Shown: positions 1 to 9,700 of the stretch, piece after piece
How the letters are laid out: each line of letters starts with the position of its first letter
How positions within the stretch are numbered: position 1 is the first letter of the stretch
Source of the DNA: Dasyornis broadbenti
Lineage: Eukaryota > Chordata > Aves > Passeriformes > Dasyornithidae
Direction of reading: 5' to 3'
NCBI GenBank assembly: GCA_013397935.1
Contig: VZRN01004718.1
Span: forward strand, 1-64,000
DNA: 64,000 nucleotides
Program-made: the position numbers and the translations under genes
The notes under the pieces: generated by a model
The model's input: only the letters and a program-made list of their open reading frames with translations
What the model was told of the DNA's origin: nothing
Database searches by the model: none

Positions 1-263
1 ATACCCCAGCTAGAGACACAACAACAACCATCAGCATGCAGGTGAACCTAGAGATAACACGGAGGATGTTGAAGCAACTACAACAAAGGACTGAACCATT
101 GAGTGCTCACACCGTGGGGCTGGTGGTTGGTTGCGCCTGATGCATGTTCCTATCGTGGTTTATGGTAGTAGGTTGGGCATGTTTGTTGTACCTCACAAGT
201 ATGTAAATTCATAACAAAGTAANTGTTGTACCTCACAAGCATGTAAATTCATAACAAAGTAAT
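1..263. other. Unassigned edge sequence with a 39-bp duplication around one N
   Basis: The sequence TGTTGTACCTCACAAG and its continuation occur at 184-222 and again at 224-262, 39 bp each with one mismatch (T200 versus C240), separated by a single N at 223. From ATG 37 one frame reads about 34 codons, then TGA, then a hydrophobic stretch ending at TAA 202-204. It is not recognised. The position just upstream of an integrase piece makes retroviral internal sequence possible, but nothing in the translation confirms it. Confidence 0.6.
184..262. repeat. 39-bp direct duplication interrupted by a single N
   Basis: Two adjacent 39-bp copies differ at one base and are separated only by N223. A one-base N between two near-identical ends is the usual look of two contig ends that overlap but were joined without merging. 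A genuine tandem duplication is the alternative. Confidence 0.85.
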
Positions 264-501
264 AGCTTAAGAACCCTGGATTTTTGCAATATTATGGATA
301 TTATTAATTGTAAGATGCTTAGTGCTTTCTTTCTTGCTTTCATTTTACTCTGTTGTCATATTTGCATAGATGTATGGAAAAATGTAATTTTGCCTTTTTA
401 GAACAGTTATTTTTACTGTATTAACTGTTCTGGATATGTTGTTAATGTAATGACATGAATTCACTGAGCTTTTATAAAGGGCATTATCCAGAAGATATTA
501 T

Positions 502-680
502 TTGATGTTACACATTTGCATTCCTTTTGGTTATGCAGCTCAGCACATCCAGCAATTCTTGCAACTTTGGAGTGTTCACCATGTCACCGGCATTCCACAT
601 TCTCCGACTGGACAAGCCATCATAGACCATTTTCATTTTACATTTAAGGCATTTCTGGTTGAAAAACAAAAAGGGGGATC
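502..680 (+). pseudogene. Integrase core fragment of an ERVK-like endogenous retrovirus
   Basis: The frame at 502-680 contains the stretch HHVTGIPHSPTGQAI followed about 20 residues later by KQKGG. These are landmark motifs of the retroviral integrase core domain, most similar to alpha/betaretrovirus-type (ERVK class) integrases. Only about 55 residues at the C-terminal side of the core survive. The segment where the second catalytic Asp should lie is not recognisable, and the residue after GQAI that is normally the catalytic Glu reads as Asp. The zinc-binding N-terminus and DNA-binding C-terminus are absent. The frame runs straight into the LTR at 681, so the rest of pol and any env are missing. 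This is a dead fragment. Family assignment is confident; lineage assignment is tentative. Confidence 0.8.
663..680 (+). other. Purine-rich tract abutting the LTR (polypurine-tract-like)
   Basis: AAAACAAAAAGGGGGATC lies immediately before the TG that starts the LTR. It has the form of a retroviral polypurine tract, the primer site for plus-strand DNA synthesis. The same bases also encode the KQKGG motif of integrase, so it is unclear whether this is the original tract or integrase sequence acting as one. Confidence 0.6.
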
Positions 681-1015
681 TGTGGGAATTGACAGTTAGT
701 CTGACAAGCTCACAGACATCGACCTTGACACAATCAGTTTGTACCCATGAGAATTCTACCATCAACAGAAGCAAGAAGCAAAAACAACAAGGGGAGAAGC
801 TGCAGTTGCAAGAGGGAGTCTGTTATTTGTACGAATGTGTGCTAGTTATAGGTAACCAATTACATTGTAATGTAGTAAGTTAGGAGCCAATGAGCATGTA
901 ACACGAGTGCTAAGAAATTGTATAAAAGAGGCTTTGTAGTAATAAAGAGGAGTACACTTCCTTTTGCTTGGAGTCGTTGGTGTGTGTCTGTATGTGTGTC
1001 GTGCCTGTCTCAACA
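681..1015 (+). mobile_element. 3' LTR of the ERVK-like element (335 bp)
   Basis: The element starts TGTGGGAA after the purine tract and ends CTCAACA at 1015, with the expected TG...CA ends and weakly matching inverted termini. A TATA box (TATAAAAG, 921-928) is followed by a polyadenylation signal (AATAAA, 941-946), then a GT-rich stretch (970-1000), which together give the U3-R-U5 order on the plus strand. The length is typical of short avian ERVK LTRs. No 5' LTR is seen in the window; it would lie to the left. The right boundary is approximate by a few bases. Confidence 0.75.
921..946 (+). promoter_or_regulatory. LTR TATA box and polyadenylation signal
   Basis: TATAAAAG at 921-928 and AATAAA at 941-946 lie within the LTR in the order expected for U3/R. 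The signals are seen directly; activity is not implied. Confidence 0.6.
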
Positions 1016-1194
1016 GCGACACTGCTTTGCAGAATTTTGCCCATTTTTCAGATGAAAAGTTGAAGAGATTTTGTGCCAGGCTATGAAAGAGTAAAAAGTT
1101 TCCTACTAAAAAGCAAGGAAGAATATAAGGTACCTTGTATGAATCAGACAAATGAAGCATGTTGCAGAACTAGCAGTACCACTGTCAAACCAAG

Positions 1195-1885
1195 GTCACA
1201 GAGACAGGCCAGGTCATGGCTGTTTACCTATGCCACAGGACCTGGCCCTCCTAAATCCATGCTGGCTGGGTCTGAGTCCTGTAGGTGCCATGTGATGATC
1301 TGTTACATAACCTTGCCAGGCACCGAGGTCAGGCTGACAGGCCTGGAGTTTCCTGGATCCCCCTTCCAGCCCTTCTAATGGATGGGTGTCTCATTGACCA
1401 GCTTCCAGTCATCTGGGACCTCCCCAGTGAGCCAGGACTGGTGATAAATGATGGAAAGTGGCTTGGCAAGCTTATCCACCAGCTCCCTCATTATTCTAGA
1501 ATAGATCCCATCTTGTCCCATAGACTTGCGACCATCTAAGTAGCTCAGCAGGTCTCTAACTTCTTCCTCCTGGATTATAGGAGGGCTATTCTGCTCCCTG
1601 TCCCCATCTCCCAGCCCAGGAGGACAGTTGTCCTGAGGATGACCTGTCTCACTGTTGAAAATTGAGGGAAAGAAGGTGTTAAGTACCTCTGCCTTTTCCT
1701 CATCTCTAATAACTGTATTTCCCTGCACATCCAATAAAGAACAGAGGTTTTCTTTGCTCCTTCTTTTGCCTGCAATGTATTTATAAAAACATTTTTTATT
1801 ATCTTTTACAGAAATGGCCAGGTTAAGTTCTAATTAAGCTTTTACCTTTCTAATTTTCTTTCTGCATGACCTAACAATATAATAA
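1195..1885 (-). mobile_element. CR1 LINE fragment with ORF2 reverse-transcriptase coding remnant
   Basis: On the minus strand the frame 1734-1375 carries blocks diagnostic of CR1 non-LTR retrotransposon ORF2: DEEKAEVLNTFF, IIQEEEVRDLL, DGRKSMGQDGI and LSIIYHQSWLTGEVPDDWKL. These belong to the N-terminal part of the reverse transcriptase. Upstream (1735-1880) the same protein continues with in-frame stops (for example a KEQRKPLF-like block). Downstream of 1375 it continues after a stop as GDPGNSRPVSLTSVPGKVM, then with another shift as QHGFRRARSC near 1230-1265. The fragment is therefore truncated at both ends, with several stops and frameshifts, and cannot move. CR1 is the dominant retrotransposon of birds and other sauropsids. 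Confidence 0.92.
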
Positions 1886-2976
1886 GGCATTTATTGATAA
1901 CATGACGTTCCTTTCATCATTCATCCCTGCTACTGAAGGAAGTGAGCAGAACACCACCTGTTTAAGGGACACGGAAGTTGGAAGACAAACTGATTTTTTA
2001 TGTGACAGATTTTACATACAGCCCATCAATCTTCTATAAAAGCTTTTCGATTTTTGACTGAGGTTTTCCCTGTCACTTATTTCAGTCTGTGTTAGCTAGC
2101 AGTGGTTTGATGTGTTCAGTCTCTGTCATGTTTCTGTACAGGCTGACTGAGCTTCCCCAGTGGAAAAAAGCAATTTAAAGAAGGAGAGGAGGAAGACCAT
2201 CCTCTTTGTCTCCATCTGTGCATCTGAAGATCCAGAACAGACCCTGCCATTACCTGCTTATGCCAGTTTCTGATGCTGCAGTGCATTTTCCCAATGGGCT
2301 GATTATAATCTCTGTAGCCAGGTTCCATTTCTTAGAACTAGAAGTCATATCCCATTTCTTAGAAATCATATCTTCTCACCAGAAGAGGATTTGACTCTCA
2401 GGCTTTACTCTCACTTTTAGCTAGCGTTGACCACTATCAAAAGCAGGATGCAAGATGAAAAGGATTGCCAATTAAATCCAAAAGACTATTTGTTACACTG
2501 AAGCAGGAAAAATAAATCAAGAACAATGAATGCCTATGCCTCAACAGCATTGTTTTCCATGCAGAGATTTTATTTATTCAGCAATTCTTGCAATTACAAA
2601 AGAGAGATTTGCAAATTCACTTTATAACCCTGCCATTAGCTCCTTGTCCTATGCAGCCATTGCTCTCCACACACCCAGTTTCCAATGCACACTGAGGGCT
2701 GAGCCTGTGAGGAGGCTGAGCTGGTGTGTCCTGCTCTTTCTTCCCAGGTTCGGTGATCATACTTTTGATATGAAACCATCTGATGCATCTGATATGCAGC
2801 CTTTGCTCACCCATTCATCTTCAGCAGCTTCAGTATCATTTGGGTTTCCAGATCCATGTTTCTACTTTGTCTTCACTTCCAGGGCAAACAAGTCTCATTC
2901 TTAGTGCTTCTTGTCAGATGATTTGGTAATGCCTCTGTTTTCTGCACATTCGATGCCTGACTTCTTGTTATTTTTT

Positions 2977-2978
<2 letters not shown>
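1886..2978. other. No gene seen
   Basis: Single-copy-looking DNA. A 124-codon open frame at 2530-2904 shows no domain, low-complexity composition bias or recognisable family and is most likely chance. No RNA gene or repeat was identified. Confidence 0.5.
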
Positions 2979-3011
<33 letters not shown>

Positions 3012-3050
3012 TACGACCGGATATTCNTTTTTTTTTTTTTTTTTTTTTTT
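2979..3050. repeat. Poly-T tracts around a single N
   Basis: A T-rich run (2979-3008) is followed by about 18 bases containing ATACGACCGGATATTC, then N at 3027, then more than 20 T. It may be the poly-A end of a minus-strand retroposon, but the N means length and order cannot be trusted. Confidence 0.7.
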
Positions 3051-4235
3051 TAAATAGATATTACCTTTTGGCTTTCCTTCATTCAGTGTTTGCTACAGTT
3101 AATGTGTGTTCAATGGGTAGAGCCTCATTTTTCCCATTAGATCTCCCCTTTGATAGGGTCTCTCTGATCTTATTGCATTTTCCAGTAGAACAACCTCTTA
3201 ACTATTATTTGGGGATCACATTGATAAAACAATACCATTATTGGATGTGGCATTGTACACATCTTTTCATTTCCTGACACTAACATTTCTGTTGCTGCTA
3301 TTGTCCTTCCTTTTGCATGTAAAACCTCATAGGATTTTTTTCAAATGTTAATTTTATGTCACTCCAGTCCTATGCATCTCCCTGTGAAGCCAATCACACT
3401 GGGTAGGTAACTGCTACCCTGCTCCATGTACATACTTGTCCATTCCTTCCTTTGATCATCTCTGCAGTAGTTTCTTTGGGCATTTTGCACTTAAGTCAAA
3501 GCTGTCAGTCGCCCAAAATTATCCATAGAACATGAAGATCCCAAGAGTGATGTGGTGTATATTCAGGCCACATGGTACACAATGCAACCAGCATTGGAGG
3601 CTCAGCTTTAGGGGAACACAAGATCAGCTTGCTCAGAGGCGATTCAGCACAATTTTGTGCTCACCCTCTTCGTGCTTGTATGCTCATTTTCTGAAAGCTC
3701 AGACCATGGACTCTAAACTAGATTAGAACTCCAAACACTTTTTAATGCTTAACATGTTCATCTTTTGGTGTCCATACAGATCAATTGTAAAATGGCCAAA
3801 GAGTCTATAAAACATCTGAAGTTATAGAAAATAAGCATAAAGCCAGAGTGCTTCAGAACAAATTTTCTTTAGCCTTACAATAAAGCTGCAGTAAATTCTG
3901 TCAACAAAAAAAAATGTTCATTTTATTTGTTTTTGCACTAAATTCATTCTTTGTAAACAGATAGAATTCTTAGCAGTGTTTCACTGGAGCCTAAAGCTCC
4001 CCCCTCTCCTCTTCTCCCCACATCCTTTTAAAAATACCTGCATCTTTAAAAATCAAATGGCAAATATAAGGACGCCAGGGAGAGCATTTGCCTGCTTTGC
4101 TGCTGCCCCCCTTTCAGCTCCACTGAGGCAGGTAGCCCTCCCTCCTATTTCTCTAAGGTTATTTTCTCCTACATTTGCTCTATTCCAGGCAACAGATGTC
4201 TGCATATCTTCTCTTTCATATTTTTTTCAATATAG
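3051..4235. other. No gene seen
   Basis: AT-rich DNA without recognisable exons. The open frame 3976-4296 overlaps a MIR-like relic and is not supported as coding. Confidence 0.5.
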
Positions 4236-4330
4236 TCATTCCATAGAATATCACCCTTATTTTATAATAAGGCAGGGGAAAATTAACACAGGGTAATTAG
4301 ATGAGTTCCACAGGATTGTGTGGTTAACTG
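4236..4330 (-). mobile_element. MIR-type SINE relic
   Basis: The plus-strand text has, in order, a CCCTTATTTTATAATAAGG block, a GGAAAATTAACACAGGGTAA block, and TTCCACAGGATTGTGTGGTT. This follows the reverse complement of the MIR core (ATCCCCATTTTACAGATGAGG, AAACTGAGGCACAGAGAGG, and CTTGCCCAAGGTCACACAGC). Divergence is high, as expected for this ancient amniote SINE. The call rests on order and spacing of blocks, not on an alignment score. Confidence 0.5.
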
Positions 4331-5799
4331 GCAAAACACTGTCACCCCAAACTCAGGACTGCTGCCACACCAGCATCTCACATATCCCACATGCTGTCCT
4401 GACCATGGATGAACTATCCCACTGCTGTTCAACACCTTCAGTCCATCAGGTAACAGCTTCCCATTTTCATTCTAGATCACTCCATTCTTCCTAGCTTTGA
4501 CAATTATTTATTTTTCAACAGTTCCAACTCCCCCCCACCAAATTGTTCCAGGCACCCACTGTGACCCAGACCAGCAAAACCTCTTTCTGCATGCTGGGAG
4601 GAGTTTTGGGTTTAGTTCATTTTGGGTCAGGGGTCCAGAAGGCAGGAGGGATGACAGATTCAACCTCTGGCCTGGAATGCTGCACTCCATGCCCATTCCT
4701 CCTCCTCCTCATTCTCAGGAGAGTCTCAGGAAGTCTCTTGCCTGGAAAAAAAAAGCTGTTTTGATGTCGGGTGAGTAATGGGTAAATTCTGCTTTGTTTT
4801 GGAAGGGAAGTGATGAATTCCCTGTGAATCAATGGCATATGCCTCTGCCCAGGCCAGTGAGGGGATGTCTGTAGCAAAGGGATAAACACATACTGAGGGA
4901 TACCCCTTTAGCGAAGCAAGGCTGTACAATGCACTAAGGTTTTATGCAAAAGAGGCAAAGTGTGGAAGGATGGGCTGATTTAATAGAGCAGCCCAAACCA
5001 TCTGAGAAGTAGAATGAAACACCTTTAAAATTCAGGGTGAGTAATTTGTTAACAACTTGATGATGGCTAGAAAGATGTGCAGAAAAGGGACAAGGAGCTT
5101 AAATCTCTTAAAGATCAAATGATTTTTTCTAGAAGTGTGGTACAAAACTTTCCCTGTCAAGGTCATGCAGAAATACAGGGCTTGAAAGAGTGGTGAACAG
5201 TCTGGAGAAACTTAAATTTTGCTTCTGGAGAACTTCACAAGGAAAAACACATCAACTAGGTACATGACTTCAAAAGAAAAATCAAATTTAGCTAGAAAAG
5301 CAAAGCTATCCCACAGTTTGTCCCCTGCTAGATTCCATGAAAATCCCTGGCACAATTGGACCTCGATGTTGGGTCTTGCAACAGCAACAGTGCTCATCCC
5401 AGTGTGTGCTTGCTGTGCCGCCTGAGGGGACTGGCAGAATGGGGGCAAACACAGTCAAAGCCAGTTGTATAAGCACAGGCAAAGGTGAATGAAGCAGTGA
5501 ATTAAGTTCTGAACATCTGTTATCCAATGTATATTTACATGTATAATAAGAATGAACTGATTATGTCAGCAGATTTTTAATTTACTTTCCTGACTTTGGT
5601 TATTTTTTGGACACATGAGATGAGCATAACTATCTCCTTTACAAGGTGTTTGCGAAGTTACACAACTTCCTCCTCATAGTAAGTCATACTATCGATGCCA
5701 CCTACTCCCGACAAGCCTTTAAATCTGGAAAGCTTTGCTTTTCTTTTAAATGTGGTAGATTTGTGCTATAGAAGCAGCAGCTCGCTAAGGACAACACAT
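4331..5799. other. No gene seen
   Basis: No recognisable exon or repeat. Overlapping short frames around 4500-4930 on both strands are uninformative. Confidence 0.5.
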
Positions 5800-6170
5800 T
5801 AGGTTTTGTAGCGGGCTGGATGCCTCACCCCTAGAGGGAAGCAGCACCCCGTACCCATATTTGGTGCGCTCGTTGTCGGCCAATCCCAGAGGTTTAGGCC
5901 CGGCTCCCCTGGCTGCTGCTGGTGGCGGCTGCCGTTTGGGTGAGGCGCTGGGGAGTTTCCCCTCGGCGCGGTGCTCGGTGCTGGAGGGGCAGAGAGCCTT
6001 CCAGAAATGCTCGCCGGGGGCTTGAGGAGGGATCGGCGGCGCCAGCGGAGCCGAGCCCGCCGCTGCCGAGACCGAGCCTGCCGGGGCTGAGAGGGCCGGA
6101 GGGTTGGTGGAACAGCGGCAGTGAGGATGCCAATGTCCCCTTTTTATTTTGTACCTTCTTCTCGGCATGC
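5800..6170. promoter_or_regulatory. CpG island, candidate promoter / first exon
   Basis: About 370 bp of strongly GC-rich sequence holds roughly forty CpG dinucleotides (for example the GCGGCGCC and GAGCCCGCCGCTGCCG blocks near 6030-6070) inside an otherwise CpG-poor AT-rich region. A CCAAT box lies at 5880-5884; no TATA box is evident. Plus-strand splice-donor-like sites occur after 5937 (TTTGG then GTGAGG) and after 6120 (CGGCA then GTGAGG). In birds, islands of this strength usually mark promoters of genes or long non-coding RNAs. Orientation is not certain: the plus direction is favoured only by the donors. A frame of 156 codons (5922-6392) crosses the island, starts with GTG, and is probably a by-product of GC richness. 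Confidence 0.7.
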
Positions 6171-6667
6171 AACTCGCCTGTCAGCCTTTTTGTTTTCTCT
6201 GTTACTGTGCTGTCATTCAGGCTTCCTGGAGCTGTACTTGACAAAGGAAGATGCTGTTTGGTAGTGTTAGTAATTCCAGCTGTCTTGAGCTTCTGCCTCC
6301 CCACCACGTATGGGAAAGCCCTTCCACACGTGCATAATTTTAAGACTGTGGATAATCCCATTCCCTTCTTAGGCAGAAGAATCAGGCCTTAACTGAAGTA
6401 ACCATCCTCAGGTTGTAGAATCAGCTAGGCAGTACAGATCACATTAATAAGTCTTCCTGTGTTCATTATAGAGCATATTTTTAAATTAAATTACTGCAAT
6501 ACACCTTCCAAAAGAGCAGAGCCCATCTCTTTATTAGTGAGATTTTTATTGTCATTCTGTAAATTGCTGGAATGTTGCCTTTGCTTTTTCCTACCTACCT
6601 GTTTGTGATTCAGTTTGAAATGCCTCTAACATCTTTTTCCAACCAGACTTCAGCAGCAAATTCTCCT

Positions 6668-6669
<2 letters not shown>
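6171..6669. other. No gene seen
   Basis: AT-rich sequence directly right of the CpG island; if the island fires rightwards this would be intron or non-coding transcript. Confidence 0.4.

Positions 6670-6715
<46 letters not shown>
6670..6715. repeat. 46-bp poly-T tract
   Basis: An uninterrupted run of 46 T. It could be the A-tail of a minus-strand retroposed sequence lying to its left, but that sequence (about 6400-6669) matches nothing I recognise. Confidence 0.9.
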
Positions 6716-6719
<4 letters not shown>

Positions 6720-9700
6720 TTTGAAACACCTCTTTAATGGAGGAAATCTGGGAAGGCAAACAGAACAAAAAAATTTTGGTTTGCATGAGGCAAGACAGAA
6801 TCTTGCTTTTTTTTGAGGTTTGTAAATTGGAGTTTTCACGGACATGTCCCATTTTCTCATCCATCTTCCTTTAGGAAATTAATATGCATAGAATTTTAGG
6901 AAAAGTTTAGGGAAATAAGAGCAAGAGGGAGGACACTACTCTGGCCCTTTCCAGGCTTTGGTATTGACGGAGAGAATAATTCCCCATTAATTAGATGTTT
7001 ATAAGTTGTTTAGTTCAAGGATATGGAAATTATCATATACACTGCTTGTTATTGTACTGACTTCCTGACTGGATAACTGAAAAGGGAAATTCAGGTGGGC
7101 TGAATGGCATGTGTTACTGATAACATAGAAAAAGAATAAACTTCACAGAGAGACCCTAAACCATTATATGTCTATGTTGCTTAAAGGTAACTAAGTATTG
7201 CTGGTAGACATGTTGCATTAGCAGTGATAAAATTCTGAGGATACAAAAAAGGCAAGGTTGATAAGTAGAAGGAATATGCTTTATAGTATTAACTTATAAA
7301 ACAGGCCAGCTTTTGGAGCTCACGGGTACTTAGACCCCACACAAAGAGTCTGTAAGCATATTTTTGCTTTTACTATGGGACTGTCATGTATGGACCACAT
7401 CCTTTGGAAAGGAGCTTGTTTTCTGTGCCATTAATCAACAACATGTGGCAACATCACAGCTGCTGCTGGTGTAACTTGTATGGAGTCCCACTGCTGTGGA
7501 AAGTGGGAGTTCCCTGATTGCTGCAGCTTACTGGAGGCATTTCTGCAGCTGGGTTTAGCCAACTGCAAGCTTTGCCCATCTTGGCCTGGACACATACATC
7601 TCCTAATCCTGATAACCAGGCTCTTCCCCTTCAGCCAGTATTGCTCTTACCAAGGCCTGAAGGCAATTCACAATCCAATGCCTGCATCCAGCTTGGGTTC
7701 CCCTGATGAAGGATTGAAAGCAGAAATTATGCCTTCCTGTATTCCTTACAAATATTCTTTGTTAAATTTTTACAGCCACAACTTTGCCAACCTTTTGGAT
7801 TTGGATTCATGTTACCAGGAAGTTGGTTTTGCCTTTTGCACACCAATGCACAAACCTATTTTTGGCAGATTCATTAAAATTACTGAGAAGACAAAAAGGA
7901 GGAAAAACATTTAGAAGCCATCCCATACTCAAAGAAGGCAACCAGATATTTTTGATTGAAGAATTTGTATAATTTATGGTCCATGTTCAATGGTGTTCAA
8001 AGTCAGCAGTGTTCTTTAAATCAAACTCTATGGCTGCACAGGCTTTTAAAAAGCAACTCCACACATTACTGTAGTCTGGGGTAGCAACTCCTCTTTTCCA
8101 GGCTAACTTTTCCAGGCTGAATGCATCTCCTCTTTCCATTAATAAAGACATATGGGAAGACAGGAAAGCAACCTATCTGTTTCATGCCAGGAGTTGTGAC
8201 ATTTGCAGGTTGCATATGCAAAGAGCTAGTTCCTCTAGGAAGCTTGCCGCTGCTTTTCCTAGCTGTGGGAAAAATTTGGAGGCCATAAGTTGATTCTGTT
8301 TTTGTTCAGACAGCCTGTGGAAAGCAAAACAGAGTTTCCTGTGAAAACATGGTGTTTCCAAAGCCTTGTGAGCCTGCCAGTGACTGTGTTGCAGTGTCAC
8401 ACAGCCAGTCTCCCTCACTTTTGCCTGTGAGAATTTACACAAGTGAACAGCACTGCTGCTCCTTAGGGACCTGTTTCTCACACAGACTGGGAAGGACAAC
8501 TCCACAGGGGTGACATTTATAGCTCTGTGTTTCAGCAGTAGGGAGAAGGTTGTGATCTTGGCTCCAATTGTTGCATGCTTTCTGCTGGCCAGTCAGCAAG
8601 TGTTCCCTGAACAAAATTCTTCAGACCTGTCTCATTAAAATGCTTTCCTCTAAAATGGACAGGGTTTGTTGCCAGGATGTTTTTGTAGCCTCATGATAAC
8701 CCTGGAATCCCCCATAGCTTGCAGACGCTTTCAGACCAAGAAACAACAGCTAACACAACACCTCAGTTTCAGTCAAAGCTGTAGACCAGAAGCAATTCTA
8801 TTCACATTTCCCAGGCTTAAATTCATGGGCTGCCCTTTACCTGTCCAAGTGAGATTTTGAGCTACTGCTTGTCCTTGCTCAAAACAGACATTGGAGCAAG
8901 ACCCAGCAACTGCAGTCAGAGACATTTGTCCAGCCATCCTGAGAGATTATGCAAACCAATATGCAGACCATACTTTATGGGTGTCATTGCTAAATATCTT
9001 ATTTTACTTCCTTTAATCACTGTCCTGTTCCTCTAAGTGTAGACTCCAAGAAACAGCAGATAATAATTTTGCTTCTGTCCTGGTACTAAGGTAAGGTAAG
9101 ACCTCAACAGCACATGGTCAAAATAAGAATGATTTCACAAGTCAAATATATGCAGTGCAGTGCTTCAAACTAGCACTTCTCTCCTTTGCTCACTAGCTTG
9201 CTTCTCTGTGTTACAAGACCTGGACATACCCCAGAAAGTCCCAGGTTTCTTGTAGGAACTCAGAGGTCTGCATCGTTTTTTCAATCACCAGCTTTTTCAA
9301 ATGTAGATGCTGTAGTACTTTGACATACCAGATAGGATTAGTAGCAAAGGGCAGAGCAGTCCCTTGCAGTTATGGACCAAAAGAACCCTGTAATGCCCTT
9401 CCTAGAGCATCAGATTATATCACAGTAACTAGCAGCAGAGAGTAAAAAAAGCTAGGTATCTTCCAGTTCATTGATCTGGATCACAGGTATCTGTTTGTCC
9501 TCATCCCAGCATTGCTCTTCAGTTTAAATATCTCTTTCCCTTTTTCCTTTCTCTACAGCAATCAAGCTTTGCTCCTTCACTTTGCTAAAGTAGCCAAATC
9601 CTTCCATCCCTCTTCATACCTGCAGAACAAAGATCATTGTTCTCGTCTGAGACAGTGGCTGCAAATGATATTTTGGATCCATCATTCCTAGGATTCAGGG

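Noticed and set aside
5829..5842. CTCF-like CCCCTAGAGGGAAG at the CpG island edge
   Set aside because: Mismatches at two positions of the core including the GGC triplet; too weak to call.
5922..6392. 156-codon frame across the CpG island
   Set aside because: Starts with GTG, is Arg/Pro/Gly-rich only where the island is, shows no domain, and a minus-strand frame of the same length overlaps it.
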